Shown here one piece after another: positions 22,539 through 34,400 of a DNA stretch of 64,000 nucleotides; the first letter of the stretch is position 1, and each line of letters opens with the position of its first letter. The stretch covers positions 432,501 to 496,500 of the forward strand of contig JAANDG010000035.1 of assembly GCA_036852015.1 (NCBI GenBank), written 5' to 3'. The notes under the pieces were generated by a model that was not told the origin of the DNA, made no database searches, and saw nothing but the letters and a program-made list of their open reading frames with translations. The position numbers were made by a program, and so were the translations under genes. Source of the DNA: Pelodera strongyloides. Its lineage: Eukaryota > Nematoda > Chromadorea > Rhabditida > Rhabditidae.

Positions 22539-22834
22539 TGTAATAGGAATTTGTAACGTACAGTTAACCAATTCGTATTATTTCTTTTCAGAGAACATAC
22601 AAATTAGAATGTCTAGGTTTTAGGGAATTAGCTTCCTAAAACAACAATATAAACACCCGCTGAAGACCCAAGAGCAGAACCTTATTGGAACCAAGACCAC
22701 CCGACTCGCCTCGCCGAACTTCACCTACACAACCCCTGCCGGAGCCCCTCTACACGACTGCTTCTACAACTACAATTGGATCGCTCTACAATATCCACTT
22801 CTCCAGTTTATATACGAATAAAGCATATATCACA
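22539..22834 (+). repeat. 3' LTR of Gypsy element
   Basis: 296 bp and near-identical to the 5' LTR; ends in ATCACA at 22834. Confidence 0.92.
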
Positions 22835-23450
22835 GCTCCTCAAACAGCTTCTCCAGTTCCTCCTCCTTTGGTTCATAACCTTCCCTAGGAATTTGTATAA
22901 CGCAAATGTATAACGCACAGTTTGTACATTTACCCAATGTCCTATTAATAATAACGTGTATTCATTCACAAAGCATGTGAATCATCCACATTGAAGAAAT
23001 AGGAATAGCCCCTCGTATTTCACAAACCAATCATCTCTCCCCTCTCTCCTAATTAGTATTTGGAGAGCGTACGCTCCATCATTTACGCAAAGTATCAAAT
23101 TAATACGCTTCGGCATATAATATAGTGAATTTGGGGGAATTTCAATAAACTCCAACTTAACACAAACGCACCCTCCTACTCAAATGCGTGAATTTATAAT
23201 CATAATTCCATGTTGCAACCAAGCTCATTTATAATTTCGTGGATACCTAGTTGCATCGCTACCCTTCAAAAATGTAGATGCGCGCCGAAAGACAGATTGG
23301 GTGAAACTGGGTATAAAAAGAAAAGCAATTTATCTCGACTGCTTCTCAATCGGTGTTGACAACTCCATCCGAAAATGTGTTAAAAAAAAAATGCGACTGT
23401 GCCTCACTGACACTTCCTTGTGAAGACCACTCATACTCTTTGACCACTTA

Positions 23451-23600
23451 AAGCGATATAATGGTCGGTTTTTGAAACGCACGCTTTGCATCTACATTCC
23501 AATGTTGAATGCAAATGAAGTAAACAATCGCGCAGTATCGAGCAGTATGTGGGAATACGGGGTCAATCGTGCGTTTCAAAAACAGGATGTCATACCACTT
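23451..23600. mobile_element. Short palindromic MITE (150 bp)
   Basis: Left arm AAGCGATATAATGG then GTTTTTGAAACGCACG; right arm CGTGCGTTTCAAAAAC then ATACCACTT; TA on each side. A GCGATTT-type dispersed repeat, with degraded relatives near 24893, 25430 and 27815. Confidence 0.75.
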
Positions 23601-26008
23601 TAATACAATGAGCCGCGCTTGAATAAATGGGCTTATTGAAACTATTACATTGTTGGCGGGCAGCCTCTTATACCCACTCACTGTTCGCATTTCTTTTCAA
23701 GTTTCGTATAGAAAAAGTGAATAACAATTATTTGCGTAATTGCCCAGCCCCATCATTAGCGGTGTATACCAAAGACAGGGTTTTTGTTGACTAGTTCTCC
23801 CATTGGGTCCCTTTACACTACTCAATTTGAGAGATAATTGAGAGCGGCGTTGTTCTTTTGCCCAAAACGCGAAGGAGTTCAGTATTACTAGGAATTACAC
23901 GTTCCTTAAGCCTAAGGCTAGACCCTAAGCAAAAGCCTCATCATCGGTTGCCTAAGAATCGGGTATTACCTACAAACCAGGCGAGGTGAACTTTCACAAT
24001 CCATAACAGTGGTAATTTACCAGCACCCGCAATTATCTGGCTTATATGTGTTCAACAAAAACCCCTCATACTATGTAAATTCCCGATAAACAATCATATG
24101 CAGCTGTATAATGAAAAGTGCGTCTGCACTACTCGACATTCAATTTGTAGTCGTAGAAGTCTGTGTCTGTTGACGGAATATTAGATGACGTTGACCTTTT
24201 TACATGTACACGTTTTAACCTCATGGGGGGGGGTAATATTTCTTATAATTTTATTCTCGAAGTTTTGAAGCGACTATGACCATTATTTTTTGGTATTTCA
24301 GAGATAAATAAATTCCCTAAACTATAATATAAATGACACTTTTTATGACGGGGTGATATCATTATATTCGCATAGGTCTTTATTTTGGTGATGAATGATA
24401 TCACATTCGTTATTGGCTATTTTTAACAACAACACGATATCATCCTTTAATATTGGCGGTTATTTTTATCGTTTTTAACAATGACATCTAATAAAGAACT
24501 CTAAGCCCATTGAGCATTGGTCACGCGTTTTCACTTCGAATTTAAATTCGAAAAAAAGAATAAAGGAAGTAAAAAGTTAGTCCCACATCATCACTTTACC
24601 AATTACCCCGTCAGCCGTTTAAATATTACTATAGCGACGCAAAACAAAAAATTAGTAACGCAATCATGAACAGCTCTTTAAGTGACAGTTTGTATAGATA
24701 TCTATTTATATCCCAACTACTAAAGTCGGCTAAATGGCCGAGTTTGGGAAAGAGAGGCCCCGGGTTGCACAGCAAAGTAGAAGTCCCTTCTGGCTAATGA
24801 GGTTTTCGTGAAATGGATCTGTCCCCGTGAAAGAGCATGTTGTACTGGTTGAGAGGGATCTCGGAATTTTACAGAACATATATATTGGTTATGGTTAAAG
24901 CGATATGTCAGCCCGTTTTTGAAACGTCTGTTGGAGTTTTTCGGTGGACCCGTTGAAAGAGCTTATTGAACTGATGTCACTGAACGTTCATATGAAGAGG
25001 AAAAATCATGTATACAGAATTTATTGCGTACAGGCTAGATAGAGGCTTATAATACCCAATTCCCAGTTCTAACAGAATACCGAATACCAAATGAACTAAC
25101 AGAACATCAAATTCACAATTGATTATGTTTTCCCAAGCAATTTTCACAAGTACGGCCGATTCCTTGTCTATCTCTGCATTTTACGGAATCCTTACATTAT
25201 CCTCTTACCAAACATCCAACACACGATGTGTATGTCCATTAGTGAACGAGAGGGCCGTCCAGAAGCCGCTTTGAATTTCGGTTTAAAAGAGACCAAAAAT
25301 TGAAATCATTTCTGGAAATGGGGACATCTAGTATAAAGCGAAACGGGTCAAGGAGTGTTTAAACGGGTGTTCAGAATCGGTTTGTTCTGTTCTTCATTAG
25401 TTATACTCTGAACAAACAATAGAGAAAGAAGAGATAAAGCGAAATACCGGTCGGTTTTTGAAAAGCATTGCATATACCTGGTTTCTTATGCAGCATATGC
25501 AAATGAGCAAAATTAGAATAAAAACTAGACCCCAATGAGACCCCCACTTTGCATAAATGCATAGGAATGCAAGTACTTGAGATGCGTTTCAGCGGCTTAT
25601 TTTCCTCCACATATCAGGGATACGAAGCATGAAATACAATTTGTTTATACATGTTCATAACACAACTATATTGTTTCGCCTATTTCCATTTATAGATCTT
25701 GCACACATTCTTGCGTGACTAGAGTTGTATGGAATAAAGCGAGCACACTATAATTACGGGTCAAATTTCTAGTGATAGTGCCAGAGTATACTAGTCTATG
25801 TTTAGTACGCGACAATACAAACACCAATCTGGAACTTTCGAACCATAAATGCAAGAGCATGGCTTCCTGACGAAACATCCAGGTTAACTAAAGTAGCTAA
25901 TGAGAAAGTACAAACTTAATCCATTTACATCAATAACTGGTTCCGCGTTGGGATTCTGCAGGATTACTTTACTCGTCCTATCCCCTTTTTTCCATCTTTG
26001 TTTTCCTC

Positions 26009-26078
26009 TCCCTCTCTCTCTCTCTCTCTCCTTTCTCTCCTTTCTCTCTTCTCTCCCTTCTCTCTTCTCTCTCTCTCA

Positions 26079-26112
<34 letters not shown>
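26009..26112 (+). repeat. (CT)n pyrimidine tract
   Basis: Imperfect CTCTCT run on the plus strand, about 450 bp before the first recognised IDA-1 exon. Confidence 0.9.
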
Positions 26113-26113
<1 letters not shown>

Positions 26114-26562
26114 AAAATTCGGATCCGAAACCATTTAATAAATAGAATTTCGGGGTTGCAAAACGTTTCGAGTGTAGTTAATCAGTGATCCTGAAACCTT
26201 TCGTGAAAATTTTAAATGAAATTTTCGAATTTACTTCCGATTAGGATGGGCTTCTTCTCCAGCAAACCAACTAGTACGGTGAATTCAAAAATAGCAAAAA
26301 TAAAATTGTATGAACACATCTCATGCTTCAAGGGCTCGCCTTTATTCAAGAGTGATTCAATACTAATTTATTTTTTCAATTCGTATGAATTGGTCGCAAA
26401 GGTCCTAGGCAGAGTGTACGAAGAGTTCCAGATGACAAATTGTCTGAAGACATCAGGTTTCGGGTGAAACAAATCTTGGAAAACAAAGAGAATGAATCAG
26501 GGTAGTAAAGTGATCAGGGGTTGTAAAAAATGTAATACGAAAAGTTTATTTTATCCATTCAG

Positions 26563-28897
26563 GATGCACGCTCAGCGATGATCTGTGCGAGGAAAAGGAG
26601 ACTTGTATAAATGGTTGGTGTTATTTATATTTTGGTAGCCTTGAGGTTGAATTAAGATGACGCATGCTTTACTGAGCGTAGAGGGCGCCAGTTGTGTGCG
26701 GCCGTTAGCTTTTTGTGCAGAGTGAACCAGCGCATATTCCTGGGCGCACAATGTGCCATCGTGTGCGCTGAGCGCGAATGAGCGCGACGCACATGAGTTT
26801 CTCAAGATAGAGCAAGTATTCAAATGTACATCACAAGGGTGTAAAATCCACGTTTTTCAGACGGTTTATTCGGACAATGTTGGTCACCGGAGTCTGGAAC
26901 CTCCGTACCGTCTGTACTCAAAGAATTAAATGAAGATCAATTGGAATTATTGCAATTAGAAGTCACCCGATTGGCGAATGAAGGCTACGAATGGCCCGAT
27001 CAGGTAGGGTTCTTCCCGCTTTAAAGCAGTAAAGAACTGAAACGTATTGAAACGGGGACACTGTGTTTCCATGTAGCGCATGCAAATAAATGCACCAAAC
27101 TGCGCAGATTTTTTGCTAATTTTATTAATTAGCATACACCATTACGTAACCCGCCAGGTCGTCTTAGTGGGAAGTGGGAGTCCCCAAACTAGTGGTGCTT
27201 CTACGTTGATATATTAAGCAAAGTCCAAGTTCTCCTGTTTAATTTGAATGCCAAGCTGAACGATTTTCAGAAAGCCCAATGTGTCTTCGCTTACTTCAAG
27301 CTATCGATGGCATACGACCTTCAATATGATCCCAACTTTTGTGACGTACGCAGTCCGGCCAATATCTGGGCGCTGGTTCAGGTAACTTATGTATCCAGTT
27401 ATTTATTTATTTTTATTTTTGAACCCCGCTTTGAATTTTTGAATTTAGTCGATATCAACGGAGAGAGCAGATTACATAAGAAAACACGAGAGGAAAAAGT
27501 ACTGTAAAAAGAAAATTTTGGATTTGAAAATGGTTTTCCAGCTCGTCGAGGTTGGCTTGAAGGAACCCCAACAACTGGACGAGGCAGGTGAACTTGCACC
27601 AGAAGCCGAAGTGGTTCCAATGGAAGACATCGACGAACGACCACTGACAGCCGATGACATACTGGACATTCAAGGTACTGCAAAGGCAATTAGTCCCCAG
27701 GGAATGAGTAATTATGTCAGAAAAGTTTATTCTTATCTCATTCAAGTGTTAAACGTGGCTATGTTCGAGCCGGACAAGAGATATTATATGGAGACTGTGC
27801 TTACGACAGCCGTTTTTTAAACGTATGTCCGACAACGTCAAGTGAATAGGAATAAAAACTAGCGCCGTATACCGCAGCGATTTGCATTGGCTATGTGGGA
27901 ATACAACGTACAACACAGATTTCAATGACCGGTTGTTATATTACTTTAACTGTTGGCTAATCCATTACAGGACAAGTTCATTTCACTATGTTTTATTTAT
28001 TTTCAGATAACTTGGCCAGTCAACTTGAGACAATGGATGCCGTAGACGAGGATCATAAAGAACAAGAACAACTTGAACTTCCAATGGTAGAGACTGTGGC
28101 AAAGCGAGAAGCACCGAAGAACAGAACGAAACAAAACATTGAGGCAAAACAAGAGAGAGCAGAGAAACCGAAACAGAAAACGGAAGAGACGGAAAAGAAA
28201 GAAGAGAATGTAAGGAAACTTGTGAACTAACCTAGTTTCTGTAAGTCTTAGACCTGGGCTTAGGCTTAGGCTTATACTTAGGCTTAGGCTTAGGCTTATG
28301 CTTAGGCTTAGGCTTAGGCTTAAGTGTATCTAAAGTCTGATCAAATAAACCACCATTTGCTGTTTTCAGCCTTCGGATGTTGACCAGGATCAGCCGGCAG
28401 AGGAAGAGCCCGCAGCCATATTAGTACCCGTTGCCGAAGACGGAAGCCTTGAACCTGCAGTGCCTGTAAGTTAGAAGATTAGAAAATATTGTAAAAACAA
28501 AAAACAGCAACTAGAATACGTTTAAAGAAATTGATAACATAGCATCTTTAAAACCGAACGGCACGTGTGGTTTTGAAACGTATTCCTTATATATATATTT
28601 CAGTGTCCATGTTTAAAATCACGCACCATACGATTTAAAATAAATATTTTTTAGTTGTCCGAGCAAGATGTGGAGGAGCTCATTCAGGAACTCGGCGCTC
28701 CTGCTCCAGAAATCGACGACGATGGTAAAACTTTATATTTAATAAATATTTTCTATGTACTCCTTCCTATGCACAACTTTCAGATGAATATATAGGATTG
28801 TCAACTTTTAATTGTGTTGCCTTCATTTTTTATTTGCTTTTGACGTGGAAATTTATTGGCTTTTCAGCTGGTGTTTCTCTCTCCCACTTTACTCTCA

Positions 28898-28946
<49 letters not shown>

Positions 28947-31431
28947 GATTTGTATTTTCATCTCGATCCATCTCTCCCAGTCTCCCTCTCTCTCCTTCTC
29001 TCCCTCTATCGCTGGCTCCCTCTCTCCGTCCCTCCCTCTTCCTCTCTTCCTCTCTCTCCCTCTCAAACCAATTCTGTTTATTAATCGTATTATTCGGGGT
29101 GCCTATTTTCAACGCTCCTTCAACGGGCCAAAAAGGAGATTGTTTTCGCCCCCTTTGTACGAATTATATATGCCGAATGCACAGAAGAAATAGAGTCCCC
29201 GGCTATTTTGCTATACGAATTTGTATATAGTTAATTGAACGGGACCTGGGATAAGGCGTAAAGATTAATTATATGTGTAATTTGCACGGTATAGTGAGCA
29301 ACCACGGACGATATTATAAGTTGGAATCTTAGGTAGGGACGAGACAAGAACAAGACAAAATATTTTGTGTGCAAACTGAAATCGCACACGTTTCGCGCTC
29401 CCCTCGCGCGCAAATTTCGCACCATATGGTGATCCAAACTTGTAGATACCGTTTGTATTCGTAACATTTAACCGTTTGTATTCGTAACATTTAAATTTTG
29501 CAGAAGTCGAAGCTTTCGACCTGTCCAATGGTCTTCCTGAGGATATTGTTGTTCAGCAATACATCGAGGAAATTCTCGAAGGTAATTGTTTTAAATAATG
29601 TCTAATAATAAAAATAATCTTTTACTTGGGTGGTTCAACCCTCAATGAAAAAGTGTAACATGCCACACGTTTTAAAGGGTCTCAGCTTGTAATTTTCAAA
29701 CGCAGCTTGTATTTTTTTATAACAAACACCATTTACAAAAATTATGAACAAATAATAAACATATGTTCAAGTCGGTGGGCCTGACCCTTTAATCGATCTT
29801 GTTTATGTAAAAATTCTGGAAGATTACTTAAAATAAGGAGTAACTAATGTATTTTCAGGTCGCAACCCGGATCTCTCCCTTCTCGACGACAACCAATTGA
29901 ATATGCTAATTTCCACCGTATACGCGCTTAAAATGGCCCAGCAACAGAGAGACGTCGAACTTCTTGGTAAGCTTATTCCGATGCCGTGTTTATTTTTGCA
30001 AACAGCTTATTTTAGATGTTTCACATTTTACGTTTCACATTGTTTCACATTTCGACAACTTATCTTTCGGAGACATACTACCAACTTTGATAGTGCAAAG
30101 ATGTACAGCCTTATTTTTCACTGGGTTTTCTGAGCGACTTTTTTTCTGTACAAATAAATTAGCACGTATACAAATAAATTCTCGTAATAATATACTGTGA
30201 AGCATATTAGGTAGCACGATAGTTTGTCTTGAAAACAAAAATACGATTGTCATAACTATTTCTGAGCGCTCAAAAGTTGTACATCCTGAAATCTTTCTGT
30301 TTTTCTCAGTTATTGTTGTGACACGTATATCTGATACAAATAACAGTTCCTCACTTTCGTATTCATTCAAGTGTTGTGTCTGCATTCCACCATTCCACGT
30401 AAAAGATCTATTAAAAAATCTCCAGGGACCAAGCAGGGGAATATCAGGGATATATCAGAAGTAGAGCTTACGTTATACTGTACTCAACGATACACTTTAC
30501 AAAGTAGATTGCTGTCATGTCACACTGTTGCAGCCTTTACACTTACTTTTGGCTTAGGCTGGTTTAATTAACCAATTTTGAGGTTAGCACTAATCCGAAG
30601 ACCATACATTCCACTCGTATATATGTATATATAGGTCATAGCACAAAGAATCATATAAAGATTCTGATAGGTTTTGTTTCATGTAGGTTTTTTGGCAATA
30701 GAAAATTAAAAATTTAGGTGAAGTTTATTTTATTGCACTCCACTTGGAAATCTGGCTGAAAGGTTCGGTTGAAGTTCCGCTAGTAAAAAAAGAAAAGAAA
30801 AATAACAAAGTTTAAAAATTTAGGTGAAGACGAGCTGGCAGTCCCTCTTGAAGCTCTTGAAGATACTGAAGAGAGCCGTCTGAACGTACTCAAAAAGGAC
30901 ACCGAACATATCGGGGAGACGGACATTGGTGGGGCTTTAAAGGGGTATTGCACGGGGTTTTTGTACGTGCAATGGATATACATTTAATATAAGAAGACAC
31001 CGCACATAATGGCACTATGACACATAAGGGCACACAATGAAACAGACTTTGCATAGTCCACTGCACGAGTCACTAGACACGTGCATTATGCATATGGGTT
31101 CAAACTTCAAGTGACGTTTCCCAAGGGACCATTTATGAAGTTTTTTCAGTTGTAAATTCCCAGATTTTTCTTTTATTTATATGAAAAAGCGGGGTGGAGT
31201 GCTATAAAGAATGCATTGCATTTTTCTCCAAAGAGAACTTTGACTTTTTCTTGTGTTCTCTACGTATCTGCTATTTCTACGTTCTCTACTACACCATTAA
31301 CATGTTTTCTGATGCATCTTCTAGCTTCATCTGGTTCTTTGATGTCAAGGCTCTAGATGCACTCATTGTCAGTACATCAGCGTCTCGCTCTCTCTTTCTC
31401 CCGTTGCCGCGCTGTTGCTCTCTATTTCAAA

Positions 31432-31471
<40 letters not shown>

Positions 31472-34400
31472 CGCATCTCTATGTCTCATCTAGTCTATGT
31501 TCTCTTCAAGTGATTCTCTATGCATCCTCATCCCCGGTGTGAAGTAGTGCTTCTGATTGTGAGAATAAGACGTCACTTTACGTCACTGGGAGTTCGTTGG
31601 GCAAGTACATAATAAGGCAACAAGAGGACTTATTTATCAGTACTCATCATAATAATTTAAATAATACAAATAAGATGCGCAAAACGGGAAGCACTTGAGC
31701 AATAATAAAATGAAACAAAAAAGGGTAATTTCAGAGTAGAAATATTTGGAGTTTTGATCCGTACACTCGAATCTTAACGCACAAGTAACACAAATTTTGA
31801 ATATAAATATAGTGAATTTCTATTTGTGTATAATATTGATAGAAAATTTAATCTGATGATATAAAACAGTGCATAATATATTAATTAAATATTAAAAACA
31901 GTGATTTTTCCAGGCTTGGAAAATGTCGAACACAAGATTGTAAAGGGAGACAAGCCGGAGATATCCAGAGTCGTCGGAAATAGAGTATATCTCAAGGTAA
32001 AATTTCTAAAAAAATGAGCAGCGGCGCACCGCTCAAACGTATGCGCAGGCGCGCCACAGGTGCGCGGAAGCAAACCCAATTGGCCCACATGTGGTGCACC
32101 TTTCGGAGGGTGTGTGGAGTGTGCCAGTGTTCCATCTAGTGTTCCACCTCGAATTAGCGCACCCCTGCCTGGGGTCCGCCCCTTGCTGCATTAGAATAAA
32201 TGAATGGAGTGAGTATGTATTATTTATTTACTTAATTGTTTTCTCTAGGTCAATATCAAAGACGAGGAACAACTGTACCCGCTCATTGAATTCCTACAAA
32301 ACACTATCGCTGTGCCAAATGGATTGATTTTTGATGATTTTCAGTGAGCCATACTATCTACTTTATCACTAATTCTACTGTAATATTAATCTAGAAAAAT
32401 ATATTATTTGCTGTTCACCTTCTTAATTCGATCGACACTTGCGTCAGCGCAGAACTACCCCGTATGTTTTAATTGTATCTTCAGATTTGACAACGGTCAA
32501 TTGTCCCTGAGAATCAGTCGTGCATTGGACGAAGCAGAACTTCCAAAAGGGAAAAATGCCAAGAGAATCGACTCGGTTGAGGGAGTTGCCCAAGCTGTTT
32601 GTCAGTTTTTCAAAACTAATTAGCATGTTTAATTAGTCTGATGATGATACTATCGTAATTCTCTTTCAAGTTGGACAAATGCGCATAGAGGAATTTGCAT
32701 GCGAAACAGCTAATGGTAGAGAAGATTGTATATTTGCGGTGCAATCATTTTCCTTGTGTCTGACTCAAGGAAAGTTTTCCAGACAAACGCCGCAAGGACA
32801 TCGCCAGACTTTCTGGAGCAGAAGTTGCTGAGACGGGAATCGGTATTGGGGAGGTAAGAATACAGTCGAATCTATCTGAAGTCTGCAAATGTCTGATAAA
32901 TATGCCTTGCTGTTATTTCGCAAGTGTACGTCTCGAGCATTCGTTGCTAAATGCGACACAATTAATATTTATCCCCAACATTGCTGCGTTCTTCCATAGG
33001 CTCAGGAGCACATATTGTAATAGAGACAATTACTGTAATCAGTGTTACAGTAACCTGCCAGTATGTCTAGTATACAGTAATCGAGAAGGTTACAGTAATC
33101 TTAATTTCTCTTAGGACTCCGTACCTGTCGAATCCGCCGACCGTGACTGGCTCCTGACGCCGCTTATCTTCGTTTGCGCCTTCACAGTATCAGCCCTTCT
33201 ATCAGTCCTCGCCGTGCAATTTTATAAGAACAGAAGGAATTACAAGAACAACATCACGACAGTACCGCAGGATTTTGAAGGAAAAATGGGACAAGCGTAT
33301 CAGGTAGAATTATTTGTAAATTTAACATATTTACTTATTGAGCCAGTCAAGATGCGTTGCTTCTCGCACGGCATATTGTACACCGCGGTGTATAAGAGAC
33401 ACTGTCTTCTATGTATCAACCCTTCTATCAGTCCTCGCCGTGCAATTTTATAAGAACAGAATAAATTACAAGAACAACATCACGATATCACGATAGTGTC
33501 TATTAAATTAATCAAATAAAAATATAGGATCTATGTCGGCAAAGAATGTCCCAAGACGGTGGTGAACCAAGAGCCTCTGGATCAAAGAACGGAAGCACGT
33601 CCAGCTGGTTAGTCGTTATTAAAATATCTGGCAGTAGCTGGCAAAATATTAAAATATCGCTTTTCTTGGGTAGAATTAGGTGCTCCGCTCCGTTTCTTGG
33701 TCAGCTGAAAACAATGCTGTCCTTTTGGCTTACACAATCTATGAAAAAATGACGGTGTTAATTATTTTTTACATTCTGTTGATGAGCTGAAGTGCAGTTT
33801 GTAACTACAAATCTGCCACGCATTATTTCAAGTTTCCCGGAGGCAGACATGTTTCGATAAACGGGATTCCACCAATAAACAAGCATTTGCCTCTCTAGGC
33901 AATCTTGTTGCTCCTCTTCTGAAGATTTGAATAATTGGTAAAGAAACTGTTGTGGCTTACTCCCATAATGCTCTGGCAAAACGGTCACTGGCTCGTCCAG
34001 CTGTCCCGGCAAAAAAATAGACATTCAGTTCAATAAATTCTTCAATTATAGCGTAATGTTATTCACAAACCTGGTTCATTTCAAACAATAGAAGGTAAAA
34101 CTTATGGTACTGTCAGTTATTCGATTTGATTATTGTTTTGGCTATTCCTAACAAAGTACTAGCCCTCTATGCTTATGTGCAAGATTCACTAGAGATTTAC
34201 GGGCTGTTAGGTATAACAGTATAACGTTTGATATGAAGCTAGAGTTAAAACCGTACCAACCGTACAAAATCCAGGTTACTCCATCCCTTTAATTGTCAAC
34301 ATTTAGGTGTGAGGAGGGCTCATCGCAACCATCGATCGATATCTCCACCGGTCATGTTCTTTTGGTTAGTTTTTATTTTCTGTGTCAGTTGTGGCTTTTC

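Larger units (their letters stand above)
18017..22834 (+). mobile_element. Full-length Ty3/Gypsy-type LTR retrotransposon (4.8 kb)
   Basis: Two 296-bp LTRs, 18017-18312 and 22539-22834, both starting TGTAATAGG and ending ATCACA. I find one difference between them (CCTAAAGCAAC versus CCTAAAACAAC), so the insertion is very recent. A primer-binding site follows the 5' LTR, a polypurine tract precedes the 3' LTR, and one open Gag-Pol frame fills the interior. No target duplication is visible: the left flank ends GTACAG and the right begins GCTCCT. Confidence 0.95.
22835..26562. other. Upstream region of the IDA-1 gene
   Basis: No exon assigned. The first exon of the receptor (signal peptide) should lie here or further upstream, even beyond the Gypsy insertion, but no ATG plus hydrophobic leader with a matching phase-1 donor was found. 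A TA-flanked palindrome lies at 23451-23600, related fragments near 24893 and 25430, and a (CT)n tract at 26009-26112. Confidence 0.5.

Noticed and set aside
22685..22888. Pro-rich 67-codon frames in both Gypsy LTRs (also 18163-18378)
   Set aside because: Open frames of LTR sequence; the Gag start after the primer-binding site explains the element better.
28259..28322. Window end near a chromosome telomere
   Set aside because: The TTAGGC run is short, degenerate and sits inside an intron of an intact gene.
28798..29193. Open frames rich in Ser/Leu or Arg/Glu over CT tracts (also at 789-1018, 17286-17501, 25900-26115 and 31194-31542)
   Set aside because: By-products of (CT)n/(GA)n microsatellites lying in introns or intergenic sequence.
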